From contig OX465579.1 in the NCBI GenBank assembly GCA_950022655.1, forward strand, positions 75,527,193 through 75,591,192: a DNA stretch of 64,000 nucleotides. The letters run 5' to 3'. The stretch comes from Alentia gelatinosa. Taxonomy: Eukaryota; Annelida; Polychaeta; Phyllodocida; Polynoidae. Below the pieces are notes generated by a model. The model saw only the letters and a program-made list of their open reading frames with translations. It did no database searches and was not told the DNA's origin. A program made the translations under genes and the position numbers. This document shows positions 60,230-64,000 of this stretch, in pieces. Positions within the stretch are counted from its first letter, which is position 1, and each line of letters opens with the position of its first letter.

Positions 60230-62060
60230 GAGCATGGCCGCGGTATGTCGCTGGATTCCCGGTAAATAGCAACTCCTCGACTTCATTTATAACAGGTTTC
60301 GCCTCACCTAACTCAGCCAGTGAGTAACACCCAAACCACTCCAGCGCAACCGGCTACCTCGAGCAAATCAAGGCATTCAATCAGAAAGAACAGGAACATG
60401 CATACTGATTAGTCCATTCTCGGAACCCCCATTCATGCCCTGATGCCATATCTTCCCCTCATGTGTTGGGAGAAATGGGGCACGGATGCGAGAGACATGA
60501 TCACAGATGTGATTTTCCCCAGATGTTCGGCTCCATACAGTCAATGAATTGTCAGCGTATATGTCCACCACTGAAATTTCTCATGCTTATATATAAGAAC
60601 CTCGGCTATGACTTGTTGGACTGACCGTTGTTGTACTTCATGTCGGAAGATGCGAACTTCTGCCATATGGTCATGCCGTTTGGTGCCTCTGCCTCCTTGT
60701 ACCACATGCAGTGTGTGGTCGAGGCCATTGTTGGCATCCTAGCCGACAAGGGGGTCATAGGGGTAATGTATCTCAATGATTTGATTATTCTCTCCCCAGA
60801 CTAGGCCACGGCAGCCGTGGACTTCGCCGCAGCCGTGGCCTATACTGGGAACTGGGCCTCCCCGAGGCCCGTGAAAAGGCCCAACCCCCGAATGAGCATA
60901 TCACCTGGTTGGGCATCCGCATTGATGTGGCTAACATGGCACTCTCCATCCCCAAGGACAAGCTCGCAGAAGCGGAGAGCATGTGGTGGCCGTTGCACGA
61001 AAGCGCTGAAAAACAGCTCCAGTCCTTCCTTGGAAAAGTGCTCCACGTGTCCAGGTGTATTCAACCGGCGAGGGCTTTCATCTCCAAGTTACTAGAGACC
61101 TTACAGTCCATGTCTGGATTCTACCTGATTGTCAGCTCGGATATGCAACAGGACCTCTCTTGGTTCGTCGAGTTCACCCTGGGCTAGGACCGTCACAGCG
61201 ACATACCTCGAGGACCTCCTACAAAATGCACGTACTTCTCCGGGCTTGGAGGGAACCGATGGCCAATATGCCCACACCGATCAGGTATGCCCTATAAAGG
61301 ACCCAGTGGAGTGCTTTTCTGAGCTCGAGGCCCTCAACACCATTTATGCTCTGCATACTTTCCTCGGGGACCGGGATTGAGGGACTCGGGTGAGGTATTT
61401 TGTAACACCCTCGGGACCGTAAGTCTCTCACCTCCGGTCTTGCCCGGAACTTGGTCCTCGCTGAGTGCGTGCGACAGGCCTGGATGATCCAGGTATGACC
61501 CGCAGGTGGACTTCCTGTTTACCCATATACACGGGGTCCAGAACATTGTACTCTACTCCCTTAGTCGCACACACCTGTCGCACCAGGACTTTAACACCAC
61601 CGCTTAGCTGGTACACTGTCATGCCCTACACCTTGTCATGCCGTGCACTTGTAGATCCAGGGTTACTTTCACTTTAGATGAGGGTATCTTAGATGAGGTC
61701 ATTTTTCCGGCGGAACAAGGCTTGTGTCCCCAGAACGGTCGCCAACCAGTGAAGTGCGATCTCCACATACCTGGCCTTCTGCTGCCGGTTCAAGGCCAAG
61801 CCACAACAGTCAACCATCAGCCTTACTTTGAATACATGGCGCTACATTCCCCATCGCCTGCGGTGGTCACCAACCAACTGTCTCACGTCCGCTCTCATCT
61901 GTGACTGACTCGCGGCGATGTCGCCCTGACCGAGGACATCCGGGTCCGGAGAACCCTCGACGAAATATGGCCCAACAAGACCTATATGCCCAACGTGAAG
62001 CTTCCGGTCTTGATGGCCCTCCTCCGGCGCATCGTCCTATCAACTCTCTCTCTAACCTCT
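60230..62060 (+). pseudogene. DIRS-like tyrosine-recombinase retroelement (RT, RNase H, recombinase remnants)
   Basis: Plus-strand fragments appear in the order of a DIRS/PAT-type element. An RT part has MPFGASASLYHMQ and YLNDLII, where the catalytic position of the usual YLDD has Asn (about 60675-60790). After a stop and a frameshift come LGLPEA, HITWLGIRID and IPKDKL. The connecting region follows, with QSFLGKVLHVSRCIQPARAF and the DLSWFVEF motif near 61150. A recombinase N-terminal piece lies at about 61860-62040 (VVTNQLSHVRSHL, RVRRTLDEIW, LPVLMALLRRIV). Numerous stops and frame changes make it dead. It is more GC-rich than its surroundings. Confidence 0.65.
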
Positions 62061-64000
62061 AACTCTCTTTTTCCAATCCTTCTCTTCCTATACTAGCTCC
62101 TTGGCTAGTATTTTATATTTTGTATTACATTACAATAATTGACTTATTCTCCTCAGTCGATGATGTTTTAACTATCATTGATAATTCATATAAATAATTA
62201 CTTATTGATCACTCCTATCAATTAGGTCTATAACATTTTATGAGCCCACTCCGGCGTTTCTCTTCCTTTTCTTCAGGGTTAAGGGATTATGAGTCTACAA
62301 TTTTGAGTTTTTTGTATCGCAGCCCAATCGTAGGGGCCTTAATTTCTATCATAGAAGGTGGACGCTGGGCCCCAAGCTTTTAAATGGGATCATCATAAAG
62401 TTTTAACCTAGGCTGGTTTGTTAACACCATTTCATGTCAAACATATTGAGAAACTCTTATAGGGTAACCTTTCCAGTTTTCATTCCAGTAGACTTTATAT
62501 GAAATTAATTCATGAATGTGCAATATCGTTAGATTCAAACCAATCTTCACTTAAATTTGTCTTTTAATCTGAAATATGCACCTAATTCATTTACTTTTAT
62601 AGAAAATGTATATATTTATAACAGCAGAGCTTTTTTCACGCAAAGTAGTCCTTATATAGATCAACCTGACGATGCTATACATACTACGAACCGTCCATTT
62701 CTATCCCGCTTTGTAGCTTGTACTAGAATGGTAAATAGTTTTTTATTTTTCATATACCCGCAATTAATCAAAAGATTATTTTAATTTGGCTGACAACTAA
62801 TGTTTTAGTCTAGGTCTAGGCGTACTGAACCGGGTCCCGCATTGTCTTTCACATTATATGGTGAAACGGTGCATAATTACAATATATAGCTCTTGGGTAT
62901 ATGATAAATTACAGTTTCTTACAAGAGAATTTGGCAGTAAAGGTTGGTACGGTGAACATCATTCTTCTATATCCAGCAGGCATTTTCCAATGTAAATGGA
63001 TATTGCACATGCTCCTAGTTATTTTAAAGTGTGACAAACGCAGTCATGATGGATATTAAGCCTAAAGTTATATACAAAATATTCATGATCTAGATACCTT
63101 TGGCATGGAAGTGTCTTGAAAATACTGTGGCTCAACACTTCATAGACTTCCAAACTTTAAAGACCTCTACCTACTGAGATGTGATAGTATTCATTTCTAA
63201 GAACGTCTTAATCAAAATAAATCCTAAACGACAATTAGTAGTCTGGGAACGATCAATGTTATATTACAGGCATATTCTGTGTTTTGTAAAAGTACATATA
63301 TATGCTGGGAAATAAAATGTTCAGCAAAAAATGAATAGAATAAAGAAGCAGTCATGATAATTTGTAGAATGTGGAAATCAACATAACCAAATTAGCTGCA
63401 ATAACAAAGATGTTCTTACCAGAATAGCTTTCCAATGATGTTGCAGAATTTTAACATACTGTGAAGCCTATGTAATGAGAGGACCATGTACATGTGTATG
63501 TTGTGATATTGTATGTCATCAGGTGAATGCCCGACATGTTAATACATTTTATCAATTTTATTAAGATACCCTTGCCTTTTGAATATCTTTTTCAAACGGA
63601 ATTTATTGTCACCGAATTCTTTTATAATATTCATAATGTAATTCAAATTTACCATCCAACTGAAATCTTCGAAGTATGACTATGGATCATGGAAGTGTGC
63701 ATTATGTAAACATCCTGTATGACTGTAATCTATACGGTAGTGTCTACTGCAATGACATTTTGCATGTGGCTATATGTATAAGAATGATATTTTCGTTTAA
63801 GTGTGGAAAATGTAGAGATTTATATGTTCAAATGATACAAAATGCATCACAAAATAAATCAGGCAATAATTAAGTTGTAAATTAACTTGCTGTTAACATA
63901 GGAACCGAGTGGTGCTGAATATGGCTTCTACGGAAGAGACCTTTACCATAAGAAGCTGCTTATTTGATGTAGGTGTGTATAAATGGATGTAACGTCAAGA
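62061..64000. other. AT-rich sequence without recognised genes
   Basis: Begins with a short pyrimidine-rich stretch (CTCTCTCTCTAACC, about 62042). Short open frames at 62557-62784 and 63676-63873 have no recognisable motif. No tRNA, repeat or array-type exon was identified with confidence. Confidence 0.4.

Noticed and set aside
63419..63447. Possible far-upstream relic of exon D on the minus strand
   Set aside because: GGAAAGC and a GTAAGA donor resemble exon D, but the acceptor AG is absent and a stop lies just upstream. Too short to separate from chance.

Overview
This is a metazoan, probably marine-invertebrate, genomic window: split genes with GT-AG introns, a 200-N assembly gap, and several animal retroelement families (CR1/jockey-like LINEs, an L1-like LINE, a DIRS-like tyrosine-recombinase element) plus a piggyBac-type insertion. 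No species can be named from the sequence alone.

Region 1 (1-41526) is one tandem array of about 29 copies of a 1424-bp unit, running off the left edge. It is not an ordinary satellite. Read on the minus strand, every unit carries five mini-exons (39, 36, 39, 36 and 66 bp in transcription order E-D-C-B-A). Each lies between a pyrimidine-rich AG acceptor and a GTGAGT/GTAAGT/GTAAGC donor, and every intron is phase 1. Spliced together, each unit adds 72 residues made of 12-13-residue Ser/Thr/Glu/Val repeats (about 60% Ser+Thr). The array is therefore most simply the repeat domain of a mucin-like gene, with about 145 visible exons and roughly 2,100 residues in this window. Introns and exons are homogenised together, and sixteen successive unit spacings are exactly 1424 bp. 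The stretch from about 28.98 to 36.48 kb, around the N gap at 32370-32569, is full of single-base insertions and looks unpolished.

Region 2 (41527-47600) is the decayed upstream flank of the same gene. Diverged but still phase-1 exons lie at 42999, 43376, 44162, 44443, 47018 and 47352. They are separated by a piggyBac-like non-autonomous element whose empty site is preserved in the array units, a plus-strand reverse-transcriptase fragment, and a tRNA-like relic.

Region 3 (48.1-62.1 kb) is a retroelement graveyard. A nearly complete plus-strand LINE (48351-54460) has three ORFs: a coiled-coil/RNA-binding ORF that ends in a NADAR N-glycosidase domain, a separate SGNH-esterase-like ORF, and an endonuclease-reverse transcriptase ORF. 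It carries three nonsense codons and a frameshift in a 14-G run. It is followed by a minus-strand L1-like 3' fragment, an unassigned minus-strand reading frame, a 146-bp near-perfect palindrome, a minus-strand LINE pseudogene, and a plus-strand DIRS-like RT/recombinase pseudogene. From 62.1 to 64 kb I see no recognisable gene.

The two observations most worth attention are the mini-exon array, whose all-phase-1 exons would allow any combination of exons to be spliced in frame, and the NADAR domain carried by a retrotransposon.
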